This document shows positions 1 to 9,585 of a DNA stretch of 64,000 nucleotides, one piece after another. How positions within the stretch are numbered: the first letter of the stretch is position 1; each line of letters starts with the position of its first letter. Made by a program: the position numbers and the translations under genes. The DNA comes from Lasiosphaeris hirsuta (Eukaryota; Ascomycota; Sordariomycetes; Sordariales; Lasiosphaeriaceae). Below the pieces are notes generated by a model that saw only the letters and a list, made by a program, of their open reading frames with translations, did no database searches and had not been told where the DNA came from. The stretch is from contig JAUKUA010000002.1 of the NCBI GenBank assembly GCA_030549175.1, positions 434,001 to 498,000 on the forward strand. Direction: 5' to 3'.

Positions 1-469
1 GACTGGCAGAAGCGAGTAGACATTAAGATACCATAGGTGACGTAATGAGTAATGATAGCCAAAGTTCAGATGGAGGGTTGTGAGGGGCTGAGCCGACCCT
101 GAGCGAGGGTGAGTAATGCCATGTGGGCGAGGTACGAAAATGGGAATTTCGTGTGCCCAGATTCGTGTCACATTACAGTGAGACGATACACGAAGCCTTG
201 ATTGCCATTTACACCACTGGCCATTTTGCCCTGCATTTCTCCATCGTGTTTCCTATCCTGGACAGGCTCCCCGACTGGTTTGTAGCGGCCACGCAGCCGG
301 ATGTTCTTCCTGTTGTCGGACGTCGAAAGGTTCGTTGTGTGAGCTCCCGCTAGGAAGAATAAAAAAGAAGGGAATGAATCTAACCTCCGTCCTTCTCCCT
401 CCATCCTTGTATGAGCTAGCAAGACGAACCCGCGAGGTTGGCGAAGGCACCAACGAACGCCACCAGCCC
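1..469. other. No gene recognised
   Basis: Only short overlapping open frames without family motifs. Upstream exons of the decayed P450 that follows could lie here, but I cannot recognise them. Confidence 0.3.
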
Positions 470-760
470 TATGCGGCCGCTCGGCTCTGGAAGGTCGCAT
501 TAGTGGAGAAACCCCTGGATTGGCATCGGCTAGAGAAGCTCCCGTATCTAAGTGCCTGCGTTCATGAATCCATCCGGCTCTCTCACGACATTGTCACGCG
601 GGATCCGAGGCTTGCGCCAGACACGGAGCCCCAGTGCCGCGGGTGGGTAGTCCCAAGGAATACACCTGTTTCAATGACCACGTTAGACATTCTTATGAAT
701 GATGAGATATTTAAGGATCTAACGGCATTTCGGCCTGAGGTACGGTATCTTGCATGTTGG
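470..760 (+). pseudogene. Cytochrome P450 remnant
   Basis: The plus-strand translation holds a short but characteristic piece of a fungal microsomal P450. It has a K-helix region with the ExxR motif (HESIRLSH), then a stretch like 'PRNTPVSMTTLDI' and 'DEIFKDLTAFRPE', which is the usual run-up to the PERF segment. Immediately after FRPE the sequence stops resembling a P450, and the Cys heme-binding loop that should lie about 50 residues downstream is not visible in any frame. The N-terminal 300 or so residues are also missing. I read it as a truncated, inactive relic. It may once have belonged with the neighbouring methyltransferase in a secondary-metabolite locus, but that is inference. Confidence 0.6.
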
Positions 761-1054
761 AAGTCTATGTTGAGGAGACACTCTGCGCTCTCTCTTCAGC
801 GTCGCCATAAGATTCGCAACACCGCTCAACTTAAATTAGCCACACCAACCCAAGCAACCATTAGCAGCTCGGGTTACGCAACTTATACAGTCAAGGTCGT
901 TCACCGAGCGCCGGTACCGGTCGAACAACATGGAGCGAGAACTAGAGTTTAGTGCGGAAATAATAAAGAGGATGTACGAGTTGTAAGGCGAGAGTCCGAC
1001 ATCTACCTTCGACTCATCGCACTGCTTTTCATACTAATTGGGTCCAGCATGAGG

Positions 1055-1927
1055 TCAGAATTCAAACCTCATCTCCGACCGCGCCGTCGCAATTCCCGGG
1101 ATCCAACTCATCAGCCACAGCACAATCCTGGCAAACATCGGCATGGCCCTCTCATTGGCATGCTCCCAATGTCTCACCTCAGTCCGCACTCTCAGCTTCT
1201 CATGCACCCCCGCCAGCTCAGACCCATGATCCACCGATGACACAAATACCGCCCCTGTCGAAGTAATTGGCTTACTGACTCTCCCTTGCATGAAGAGAGA
1301 GAACCTGCCCATGACATCGGCCAGGATCTGCCCGGTCGCAAACCGATCACAGATCCTCTTCACCAACTGCCCCACCTCTGCCTGCTCAATATACATCAGC
1401 AACCCTTCCATTACCACGACGGTCGGCCGGTCTGCCGGGATCTCCTCCAGCCACGCATCGTCCGTCACGCTCGCCGCCACCAGCTCGTAGTCACCCTCGG
1501 GCCTTGGCAAGAGGTCCTGGCGCAGCTCCACCACCTCGGGCAAGTCGACATCAATCCAACGCGTTTTCCCGCCTGAGCTGAGACGCAGCGCGCGACTGTC
1601 AAGACCACACCCGAGGTTCAAAACCGTCGCGCCGTCGGGATGCGCGTCGAGAAACTCGCGCGTCCATGCATCAAGCAGGCGACAGCGGAGAGCGACGAAA
1701 ATGTCAAAAGTCTTGTGCGTCGCTGGCGGGACTTTGCGCCCGAGTTTGTCCAACGTGTGCTGGGCCCAGGGATCGCCGAGGATGCGTTGCTCCGGCGGAT
1801 TGGCGCAGTCGCGGGCCCGGCTGGTCAGGGTGACGAGCATGGTTGAGGGGACAGGCGCGAGGGCTGGTTCGGGTATTATCCCGGCCTGCGAGGCCATGGG
1901 ATTGGTATCTGGCGATAAGTCTGCCAT
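1055..1927 (-). CDS. TcmP/LCMT-type SAM-dependent O-methyltransferase
   Basis: A 290-aa single-exon protein. The SAM-binding motif I is clear (VLNLGCGLDSRA), followed by an acidic strand end (WIDVDLPEVVELR) and a post-II motif (VVVMEGLLMYI). This order is typical of the leucine carboxyl methyltransferase / tetracenomycin polyketide methyltransferase family, which moves a methyl group from SAM to a carboxyl or hydroxyl oxygen. The open frame extends 45 codons further upstream through a TA microsatellite. I chose the ATG at 1927 because the upstream residues are low complexity and the family begins close to this point. The C-terminus is complete. The substrate is unknown. The adjacent P450 remnant hints at a former secondary-metabolite context. 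Confidence 0.75.
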   Translation of the reverse strand: MADLSPDTNPMASQAGIIPEPALAPVPSTMLVTLTSRARDCANPPEQRILGDPWAQHTLDKLGRKVPPATHKTFDIFVALRCRLLDAWTREFLDAHPDGATVLNLGCGLDSRALRLSSGGKTRWIDVDLPEVVELRQDLLPRPEGDYELVAASVTDDAWLEEIPADRPTVVVMEGLLMYIEQAEVGQLVKRICDRFATGQILADVMGRFSLFMQGRVSKPITSTGAVFVSSVDHGSELAGVHEKLRVRTEVRHWEHANERAMPMFARIVLWLMSWIPGIATARSEMRFEF

Positions 1928-2023
1928 GTTGTGATGTTTGGTGGTTGAGGTGGGTGAGTTTTTTGCGAAGTGGAACGTCGGTGGAAGTGCGGCGGGGCTT
2001 GGCTCGGACAGGATGCCTCGGAC

Positions 2024-2043
2024 ATATATATATATATATATAT
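2024..2043. repeat. (AT)10 microsatellite
   Basis: Ten AT dinucleotides about 100 bp upstream of the methyltransferase ATG, probably in its promoter or 5' UTR. Confidence 0.9.
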
Positions 2044-3229
2044 GCGATACAGTCAGGTCCACGGTATTCGGATATAAAGCGGATTTTCAGCGGCCGGCGA
2101 GGAGTCAAAAATTGCTCGCATAACCAGCATTCGGCCTACCGCTTTAGGTAGCGCCGTCGTGGGTCCCACACCGCGGGGATTGTGGGTCTACATCTAATGC
2201 TGAGTGCTACACAAACTTGACATCTGTCATGCTCTGTCTAGGAAGGCTGTATGCCGGGATTTAGGCCACGCCTCCGAGCTAGACCTTTACGCATTTTTTT
2301 GAAAGAGACCGTCTCGGCGCATCGTAGCGATCGTCTCCGGGCACCGTAACCTCCGTACATAACTCTAAAAACAGTCCACATTTTTGGAATGCTTCCCGGC
2401 ATACCTGACCTACGAACACGGGTTGGTTGGGAGTGAGTACATAGGCAGACGTCTTCAACACCCGCTTCGCACCCTCTCTGTGGTCACCGTTACGGGCCGA
2501 GGCAGGATCTACTGTTCCGGCAGACGCAGCGGGGACTAGGGCCGGGGTATAGGGACCTTCGTTCGATGCGTATGCGTGCTATATGATAGCTCAGGACCAT
2601 GAACACGCTCAGCGCTGGCCAAATCAGATATATTACTAATATTACCTAGACTCTCACCGGAACACGATACAAGTCTCGTCTCCAACAGAGTGCTGTTCAA
2701 GCTTTTCCGGCACCGTCTGCAGATCTTCCTTCAACACCTCATCCAATCAAACACACACTCCATCTCCACGCTATCCTCCTCCTCTCACCTCCTCTACGCT
2801 GATGTTCGGTGAGGCATACGGGCCCCCAGGTTCTACCATAAGATCTTCCAATGGTAGTAGGTTGTTGGTTGTAATATAAAAACGCAGGATTTGGAGAAAA
2901 GTGACGATACACTTGAAGTTACAGTTGTGGAAAGGAATAGGAATTTAAAGAATAAGATATTACTACCCATTTTCGAGAAACGGCCCTATTTTAGACAAGT
3001 TTTAGACATACTCATCTTGAGCTGAAGTAATCCCCAAGCTGCTACGGTATAGCCTCGCCAAAGAGTAGTAATCAGGTTAGTAGATCTTGATCAGGGCCTA
3101 AGTAAGCCCTGAGCGGGGGCGAGCGGCTACAGGTGTTGACCATAGGTATCGTTGCGCTCTCTCTGCTCAAGATGGGGGTTGCGGACGTTGATTGTACCTA
3201 GCTTCGCTAGATCTGAAACTGTTTATTTT
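2044..3229. other. Intergenic, no gene recognised
   Basis: AT-rich in places, with no open frame of recognisable family and no clear repeat. It separates the 5' side of the methyltransferase from the 3' end of the CHAT gene. Confidence 0.4.
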
Positions 3230-5686
3230 CTACTGATCCGCAACTAAACACTCCCAACTCCCGTACAAAACGAATAGGGCCCAGAAGTAGGGTTCCGGCT
3301 TCTTCTTCCGTACGGCTAGCGCCGCTCTTTGAACTGCTTTGGCGACGTCGAATAGCACACAGCCCGACACAGAGCCTGCTCCGCCAATGTTAGATGGAAA
3401 CGCGGCAAACAGTTCTTCCATAAAATTCTTCCCCGCCGCATCTGAACATTTCCACAAGGTGCCGAGGGCTGAATTAACCCCCGCAAGCATGAGCATTGGA
3501 AGCAACCCCGTCGGCTCCTCCCCTGTCCTGAGCTCCTGTTTTGCGGATTCGCAGGCAATCATGATAAAGAGCACGACCCCGAGACGCGCCTTTAGGATTT
3601 CACGGGCGGTAAGGTTTCGGCTGGGCGAGGTGGTGTTATCGTCTGGATTCAGGACCAGGGCTGATTTCAGCGGATCGGAGGCATTGAACACTGCGTGGCC
3701 ATGGTAAATGGCCAAGCCAGGTTGTTGGGTCGCTGTCAGAAACGTTTTCTTGGTCACGTTCTTTCCAATATACGGATCGACGCCCAGTCGCTCCGCTAGA
3801 CTCCTCGACGATAACTCTGAAGCCGGCCTGTCGCATGACGGATTCCCAAACACTGCAGACTTTTTCAGTTGCGCTGGAACCCCTGGTCGCCGGAAGAGGC
3901 AGTGATGTAAGACCGCAAGGCTAGGCGCATAGACCACAGGGTTGCGCTCAATCAAGAGCTGGCCATCGATTTGAAGCGCGTGGAGAGGCAGACCAGCCAG
4001 AACTCCAGCGGGGCAGAAGACCAACACATCTCCAGAACCGCTCTTAGTTGATAAAGGTGCGACTAGAGTGTCCAATTCTCTCAGTCTTTCGTTCGCACGG
4101 GGTTGCCGTAAGTATTCAGCCTTGAGGTTTGACTGCATCCAAAGCCTGACTTCCCTTATAGAGAGGGGGAGCTTCGCAACCGCTGGCTCATGGCCGGGTC
4201 GAACCGCAAACATGTAAATGGAGTTCTCGATAACGACCCAGTCAACGCAGACAACATCCTCGCGAGCGGGAAACATGGCTTTCAGGCGGCCCTCGGTCAG
4301 GCTGGCCATTCCCCTGAACAGACGCATGTCGTACAACGCTTCCACGCTGCTCATCTCTTTGCGGCACTCGACAAGCTTCTGTCGTATCGAGAGCCTGTCA
4401 TGCAGAGGTGCCAGCTTGCACTGACGCACCAGCTCGGCCTCCCGATCTAGCAGCTCACGAGCCCGACCGTTGCCGTGGGCCGTGCCCAACATGGAGCCGT
4501 CGATCGGCTCTTCAAAGCTGAGCAGGTCGAGGAAGGCTCGGGCTTTACCCCTTTGAACCCAGCACCAGGCGTCACCCGTCTGCCCTGCTGCAAGGTTGAG
4601 GCTAACACCAAGCGTATAGATGCATGCCTCTCGCTCCACTAAAGCGGCTTTGTGCCGGAGCATCTCCTCGTCCCTTTGAAGGGTCATGTCGCTCCGCATG
4701 ACATTCAAGACTTCTTCAGCCGCAGCTATCTCTTTGAGCGCATAACCAAGGGCTTCCGTTTGGCCCAGGCGATGGGCATGCTCCCACACCAAAGCTTTAT
4801 TGTACCGGCACCTCACGAACTGGAAACCCATGCCCCAGTCAAGCATATTTTTCTCCACATTCTCCCAATCCCCTAAGAGGCCGTTGAGGATTTTCTCGAT
4901 ATCGTCGGTAGGCATGTCCCTGGCGAGGTATGCTTCATAGATCCAGAGCTGATAGTTCAGCGCCTTCTTTTGCTGTGCTTTCGCTGCTTGCCGATTCATA
5001 TTAACTTGAGAAAACAGGGACTGTGCGAGATCCAGGCAGCTGACTGCGGTCGCAAATTCGCCTGCCCTGGAGTGCGCGTCTGCGGACCGAAACTGAATGT
5101 CGGCCAAGGCTGCGATCTGCTCCTTTCCCTTCGGCAGAAACTCGAGCAGGTCCGTAGCCCTTGCCAACCAAGCTAGCGACTCCTCAGCGGCTACCTCTTT
5201 TTCGGGCGAGGCAATCCGCTCGCTCTTGATGTTCTCAACTTGAGATAGAATGCCAAGCATCTCAATCTGGTCATCCACTTGCCGTCCGCCTCCGGTCTTC
5301 TCAACCCAGCCAGTCACAAAGGCGTTAAACTCGTCGAAGTCTGTAGGTCGAGGGGCTTCCCCGGATACCAGTTGGTCTCGCCAGGCAATAGTCAGGCCCT
5401 TAGCTGCCATCCAAGATAGTTCAACGTTTTCCATGGCCTGGGCCTTGTCCAAGGCCGCCCGGGCCCAAGCAATAGCAACATCCCAGTCTCGCTGGGCCGA
5501 ATAGATGGTCGAGAGTAAAATTTCGCACTGGAAAGAGAGATCTTGTCGAGCTGTCACGGCGAGAATCGCTTTCAACCCCTCCGCAACCGCTTCATTTTGG
5601 TCGCCTCGCAGGGAAGCTTGGGCAAGTGCAGAGTATCGCATGAGAAGGGCGGATTCATCCGTATTGACGGATCCAAGAGAAGACAT
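3230..5686 (-). CDS. TPR-CHAT domain protein (caspase-like protease fold)
   Basis: An 818-aa protein in one exon. Residues about 20-400 are helical repeats of TPR type, with a TPR-like stretch (WCWVQRGKARAFLDLL) just before the catalytic half. Residues about 520-815 form a CHAT domain (caspase HetF associated with TPRs), a clan CD cysteine-peptidase fold. It shows the substrate-pocket strand (VFCPAGVLAGLPLHAL), the catalytic His region (IYHGHAVF, H662/H664), the catalytic Cys in ACESA (C712) and the downstream GVNSALGTLWKCSD strand. Both catalytic positions are present, so it may be an active protease. CHAT proteins in bacteria and fungi activate partner effectors by cleavage, often leading to cell death. 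It is transcribed away from the gene at 6298 across a 0.6-kb shared promoter, and a HET gene follows. Physiological target unknown. Confidence 0.85.
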   Translation of the reverse strand: MSSLGSVNTDESALLMRYSALAQASLRGDQNEAVAEGLKAILAVTARQDLSFQCEILLSTIYSAQRDWDVAIAWARAALDKAQAMENVELSWMAAKGLTIAWRDQLVSGEAPRPTDFDEFNAFVTGWVEKTGGGRQVDDQIEMLGILSQVENIKSERIASPEKEVAAEESLAWLARATDLLEFLPKGKEQIAALADIQFRSADAHSRAGEFATAVSCLDLAQSLFSQVNMNRQAAKAQQKKALNYQLWIYEAYLARDMPTDDIEKILNGLLGDWENVEKNMLDWGMGFQFVRCRYNKALVWEHAHRLGQTEALGYALKEIAAAEEVLNVMRSDMTLQRDEEMLRHKAALVEREACIYTLGVSLNLAAGQTGDAWCWVQRGKARAFLDLLSFEEPIDGSMLGTAHGNGRARELLDREAELVRQCKLAPLHDRLSIRQKLVECRKEMSSVEALYDMRLFRGMASLTEGRLKAMFPAREDVVCVDWVVIENSIYMFAVRPGHEPAVAKLPLSIREVRLWMQSNLKAEYLRQPRANERLRELDTLVAPLSTKSGSGDVLVFCPAGVLAGLPLHALQIDGQLLIERNPVVYAPSLAVLHHCLFRRPGVPAQLKKSAVFGNPSCDRPASELSSRSLAERLGVDPYIGKNVTKKTFLTATQQPGLAIYHGHAVFNASDPLKSALVLNPDDNTTSPSRNLTAREILKARLGVVLFIMIACESAKQELRTGEEPTGLLPMLMLAGVNSALGTLWKCSDAAGKNFMEELFAAFPSNIGGAGSVSGCVLFDVAKAVQRAALAVRKKKPEPYFWALFVLYGSWECLVADQ

Positions 5687-6297
5687 GTTAGGCGAGGATC
5701 AAGACTCCATGCCAACGCGCGGGGGTCTTTGGTGACCCGTAAGTTGTGCTGGTGTTCTCATTCCATGGGGGAAGATGGGGAGGCCTAGCGGCGGCGACGG
5801 AAAGTCAGTAGCCACTCACTTGATGTCGCACAAAAAAAAATTGAAAATTTCGGGTGCGGGGTCTCCTGTTTGGCATGGCCTATTTGTACAGTATGCTCAG
5901 GCTATAGTAATATGCATTGGACAGCTGTGCATGTGCAACAAATTCTTTTTTCTTTTTTTCATTTGGCTTTAGGGCCGAGTCTATCTACTGGGTACCTCAT
6001 GGTTTCTGGGCGGGCAGACGGGCTGGAGAAGCCGGCGCGCAATGTTTCGATTCCTCGCGACCCAGAGAAAGATACCGGGAGCAATGATGTCGAGCCAAAG
6101 AAGCCAACCCTCTGAAAAGCCCTGGGTCAATGGACGAGCCAGCCAGGGGCTTAGTATGTATCTATATGTTGAGCCCACTGTGCAAATAACCCACCTCTTC
6201 CACTATCACGTGTCTTGACTTGGCAGTTCACATTGCAGCATTTCTCCTCCCGCATCCCCTCATCAGCTGGATCTCAAAAACGGGCCAAAGGCCTCGA
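5687..6297. promoter_or_regulatory. Shared divergent promoter region
   Basis: About 610 bp between the start codons of the CHAT gene (minus) and the unknown gene (plus). It contains A-tracts near 5830 and T/C-rich stretches near 5945 but no recognisable coding sequence. Co-regulation of the pair is inferred from geometry only. Confidence 0.4.
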
Positions 6298-7086
6298 ATG
6301 TTTACGGACAACATGGAGACACTCTCAAGCAATGATCTTCAGCTCAATCTAAACTTCGAAGCCGATGTTGATGCCGAGGAAGAGCTCGCCGAAGAGGAAG
6401 AGGATGAATTTGTCGACCCCTCTCTCATCACCGATATTGAGATCAGAAAATGCCGCCTGCTAGCGACCATACAATGTGTCGAGTACGGCGCCATCTCCCT
6501 GAGCCCAAACAACACAGCTCCGGGCATGCTGCTGTGCATCGACTTCATCTTCCACCCTCTCAAGACTCGCGTGAAGGAAGCCTACGTCGAGATCAGCCTA
6601 AACAAAGGTACAATCGCAGTGCTTCAACCCGAGAGCATCGACGACGACGAGACGACCGAGACGGTACGCCAAAAGCTCAGCGGCAACTTTACGATCGGCT
6701 ACGCTCCCGCCGGTACCGAGGGTGCGGTTGGCGCTGAGCGCGAGAGCGAGAGAGAGAAGACGTCGGAGCGGCGTATTCGGGGATCCGGAGTCCACACCGA
6801 TCGCGCCGTGTGGACGTTGCGGGAGAATGGCGGGAACAAAAAGGGCATCCACCTCAAGTTTATGGCTGTGTTGATCGTACAGCCCCGAGCCCCCGACGGC
6901 AGTCTCGAGGTGGACCTAGAGATTCGAGTCAAGCTTGGCCCATCGATTGGTAACGGACTAGGTATCAGGCGCATCCTCGCACGCAGCACAAAACGGTTTG
7001 ACGGCAAGACGACGTCCGGCTTCCGTCCTGCCGAGTTGGACATTAGCAAATCATGGTTTAACAAAATCTTAAGGCTAGAAGCGTAA
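6298..7086 (+). CDS. Uncharacterised fungal protein paired with CHAT protease
   Basis: A 262-aa single-exon protein of a type that recurs in fungi but has no assigned function that I know. The N-terminus has a very acidic run (residues 20-37, mostly D/E). The middle is strand-rich (ATIQCVEY, LLCIDFIFHP, EAYVEISL). Near residue 200 there is a recognisable block 'AVWTLREN' then 'KKGIHLKFMAVLIVQ', followed by another strand (LEVDLEIRVKLG) and a basic C-terminal tail. The pattern suggests a beta-sandwich. No signal peptide or membrane helix is visible. The frame is open slightly further 5' but without an ATG. The ATG at 6313 is an alternative start. Its divergent pairing with a CHAT protease makes it a candidate protease substrate or effector. 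I do not recognise gasdermin motifs, but the size is similar. Confidence 0.7.
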   Translation: MFTDNMETLSSNDLQLNLNFEADVDAEEELAEEEEDEFVDPSLITDIEIRKCRLLATIQCVEYGAISLSPNNTAPGMLLCIDFIFHPLKTRVKEAYVEISLNKGTIAVLQPESIDDDETTETVRQKLSGNFTIGYAPAGTEGAVGAERESEREKTSERRIRGSGVHTDRAVWTLRENGGNKKGIHLKFMAVLIVQPRAPDGSLEVDLEIRVKLGPSIGNGLGIRRILARSTKRFDGKTTSGFRPAELDISKSWFNKILRLEA

Positions 7087-7515
7087 TCCCAAAAGGGGGA
7101 GTGGCAATAGGGCTGTCACAGTGTGTTGGGGAGCCTAATGGTGGTTCTGTGGCCGGTGGAGAGTGTCCGTCTCGATGTCACAGACATCTCATAGTTGTTT
7201 TTGGAGAAGCGCTTCCTGATGATGAGAGCATACCGTCAGCGCCTACATCACTCTCGCCAACCACGCCACTTGGTGGAAGGTGTGGAAGCCACGGATGGGC
7301 GGAGGATGGAGGTCAGCAGAGGTTGATAGAGCGGATTTTGAATACCCGGCCCCGTAGCAGCACCGGTATTTTCAGCGGTGTTATCTATCCAACAACCGAT
7401 TCCTGCACGCCCATAGCAAGCAACCGCGTCATTTTCGTGGCTCTGCTAAAGGTTTGTGATAAAGTCTATAGTGTCCCCTACCCTCATGGCATCTTCTATC
7501 GTCACGATAACCTCA
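7087..7515. other. Convergent intergenic region
   Basis: 430 bp between convergent genes, probably holding both 3' UTRs. No gene recognised. Confidence 0.4.
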
Positions 7516-9585
7516 CTACCGTAGCGAAACAATAGTTTTCCCCACATTTACCAATTCTCGGAAATAAGGATAGTCCTTCGCGGAGAACTGGAAAATGCCA
7601 ACCCTTTGATAAAGATCGCTCCCCTCGGCACATGTTAAAACCAGACCATCCAGAATCGTGTCGGCGGTAGACAAAACACACAGGACTACCTGCGGCACAT
7701 CATCTCCCTCAAGTGGCGCATCGAAGATGGCGTCGAAATCCCGCTCCCCAAACCCTTCGAACCGCCTCCCCTCTGTCGCTACGCCTCCTCCTTCAATGAT
7801 AGGAGCATTGTGAATGAGGCTCAGGACCCGTAGTTCCTTTCGCGAATCCACAGGCTTATATTCCGCCTTGAATAGCCAGCCCCGCACACGTGCGACAGCC
7901 TCTTTCACCTCCCCAAAAATAGCATCGGGGTCATCTGGCGGCACGACGTCCAGGCCCACCAGCTCCGTTCGCGGAACATGCAGCGTTAGGCCCGGCCCGT
8001 CAGATCTCCTGACGAATACGCCACCGTAGGAGAGGCTACCATCAACCGAGGCCCACGACCAGCTCGGCGCGCCGCGGAACGCTGCCGGCCGGGGGAGGCG
8101 CGAGTTGGTGCGCCACAGGAGACCGCCAATTTTGATGTGCTCTTTCCACATCCCAGCGACGTAGGTGTGTAATGACTCTTGTTGGAAGGCCTTTGCGATG
8201 CCTGCCACAGCTGCCAGCTTGTCGGTCGTGCGTGTGAGTCCCGCATCGGTATACGCGGCAGTGAAATTGTCCCAGTGAGACTTCCACCTCTTCAGGTCGC
8301 CTTCGTCGCCGCTGGCAGCCAAGAAGTTCCAGTTGCGGGGCACCTCGCCGTGCAGCGTCCGCTTACAGTACGTCCAGATGGCCAAGTCGTCAAATCGGTT
8401 GGCAAACCCGGTGCTCTCGAGCCACAGGCAACGCCCGCACTCCCAGGCTAGCTGCGTGTCTCCCAAGTAGACGGTACGGCGCGAGAGGAATCTCTCCTGC
8501 CAGATCCAGCCTCGCTTCAGCACCGGCGGCCGCCGCTCCGTCAGGTTAAACATGCGACTCCCGAACCCGTTCGACCGCGACAGGTACATGAAGATGCGCC
8601 CGAGGCTGGGGTGTTCAATCGAAAAGGCAGCGCGGTAGAGCCCCAGCACGTTGCGGCTAGTTAAGCACACGTCTGTTGCGGAGCCGCCCACGGCGGCGAA
8701 GTTGAGAGTTGCGTTCTGGTACACAGCAGCCATGCGGCCGGCTTCTCTCTTCCAGTCCGCCTCGCTACCCTGGATAATACACAGCGTGTCAATCCAGATG
8801 TAGCGGATGCCGACGGCCGCTGCGACGTCGATAGTCTCCCGGAACTTGCGGTACAGTGCGTCTAGTGGAATGGTCTGCTGAAGCCGTTCGATATTTTCCG
8901 CCGTGAGCTTGAACATCTCGGCCGTTCCCCAAACATGGCTCACACTCGCGTACGAGATGGATGCTGCCTCGGCCACCTCCAGGTCCTGTGTGTGGACGAG
9001 CTTGAGTGACCCGTCCTCTTGGATATGAAGCAGCCGCGTGGGCAAATCGGACCCGAAGTTACGGTTGCAGAAATCTCCATGCTTGGTTCTACACCTCATC
9101 AGCCAGCTGGCGATGTGCGACGCCACCCACAGCCTCGTTAACGCGGGTGTCGTAGTCGCATTCGTAGGGCACCAATGAGGGTGGCTGAACAGCGTACCGT
9201 TATCAACTATGTGAGGTATGAACGAAGGAAAGATGGGTATCCCTGGGTCTTTCGTGGTAATGACCAATTCTCCAAGTGGTGACTGATCCTCTGTCACGAT
9301 GTCCAACTTCATTGGCGTTTTTCGATCCTTAACAACAAGCTGCAGATGCGCCTCTTGCCCCTGAGACGGTGCCTCGCCGTTTGCGATGGCGGATTCCTGG
9401 ATCTCGGACAGAATGATGGAGCAAATGGGGCAGCCGCCCTGTGATCTTGCGATCACTGAGCTTATGATGCCAATGTTTTCTGATTCAGAACTGTTGAGGA
9501 CGCTCGAGATGGCTTCGCTGCATCTTTGACACCAATTGCTTTCGAGTGAGCCACTTGGGTCTTGATCGGTAAAGCTCGACTCCAT
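7516..9585 (-). CDS. HET-domain (heterokaryon incompatibility) protein
   Basis: A 689-aa protein with a classic HET domain at about residues 210-360. The ordered motifs are YASVSHVWG, then YIWIDTLCIIQGSEADW, then MAAVYQNATLNFAA. HET domains are cell-death-inducing modules (TIR-like in structure studies) used in fungal non-self recognition. Upstream of the HET domain are two CxxC pairs (CQRC near residue 20 and CPIC near 65), common in HET proteins and possibly a zinc site. The C-terminal 300 residues are HET-associated sequence with no separate NACHT, WD40 or ankyrin domain. I chose the ATG at 9585. The open frame continues 34 codons upstream, but those residues are hydrophobic and unlike the family. 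Together with the CHAT gene it forms a putative allorecognition/cell-death island. Confidence 0.88.
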   Translation of the reverse strand: MESSFTDQDPSGSLESNWCQRCSEAISSVLNSSESENIGIISSVIARSQGGCPICSIILSEIQESAIANGEAPSQGQEAHLQLVVKDRKTPMKLDIVTEDQSPLGELVITTKDPGIPIFPSFIPHIVDNGTLFSHPHWCPTNATTTPALTRLWVASHIASWLMRCRTKHGDFCNRNFGSDLPTRLLHIQEDGSLKLVHTQDLEVAEAASISYASVSHVWGTAEMFKLTAENIERLQQTIPLDALYRKFRETIDVAAAVGIRYIWIDTLCIIQGSEADWKREAGRMAAVYQNATLNFAAVGGSATDVCLTSRNVLGLYRAAFSIEHPSLGRIFMYLSRSNGFGSRMFNLTERRPPVLKRGWIWQERFLSRRTVYLGDTQLAWECGRCLWLESTGFANRFDDLAIWTYCKRTLHGEVPRNWNFLAASGDEGDLKRWKSHWDNFTAAYTDAGLTRTTDKLAAVAGIAKAFQQESLHTYVAGMWKEHIKIGGLLWRTNSRLPRPAAFRGAPSWSWASVDGSLSYGGVFVRRSDGPGLTLHVPRTELVGLDVVPPDDPDAIFGEVKEAVARVRGWLFKAEYKPVDSRKELRVLSLIHNAPIIEGGGVATEGRRFEGFGERDFDAIFDAPLEGDDVPQVVLCVLSTADTILDGLVLTCAEGSDLYQRVGIFQFSAKDYPYFRELVNVGKTIVSLR

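Noticed and set aside
6298..7086. Calling the CHAT partner a gasdermin
   Set aside because: Size and context fit, but I see no recognisable gasdermin sequence feature, so it is left as unknown.
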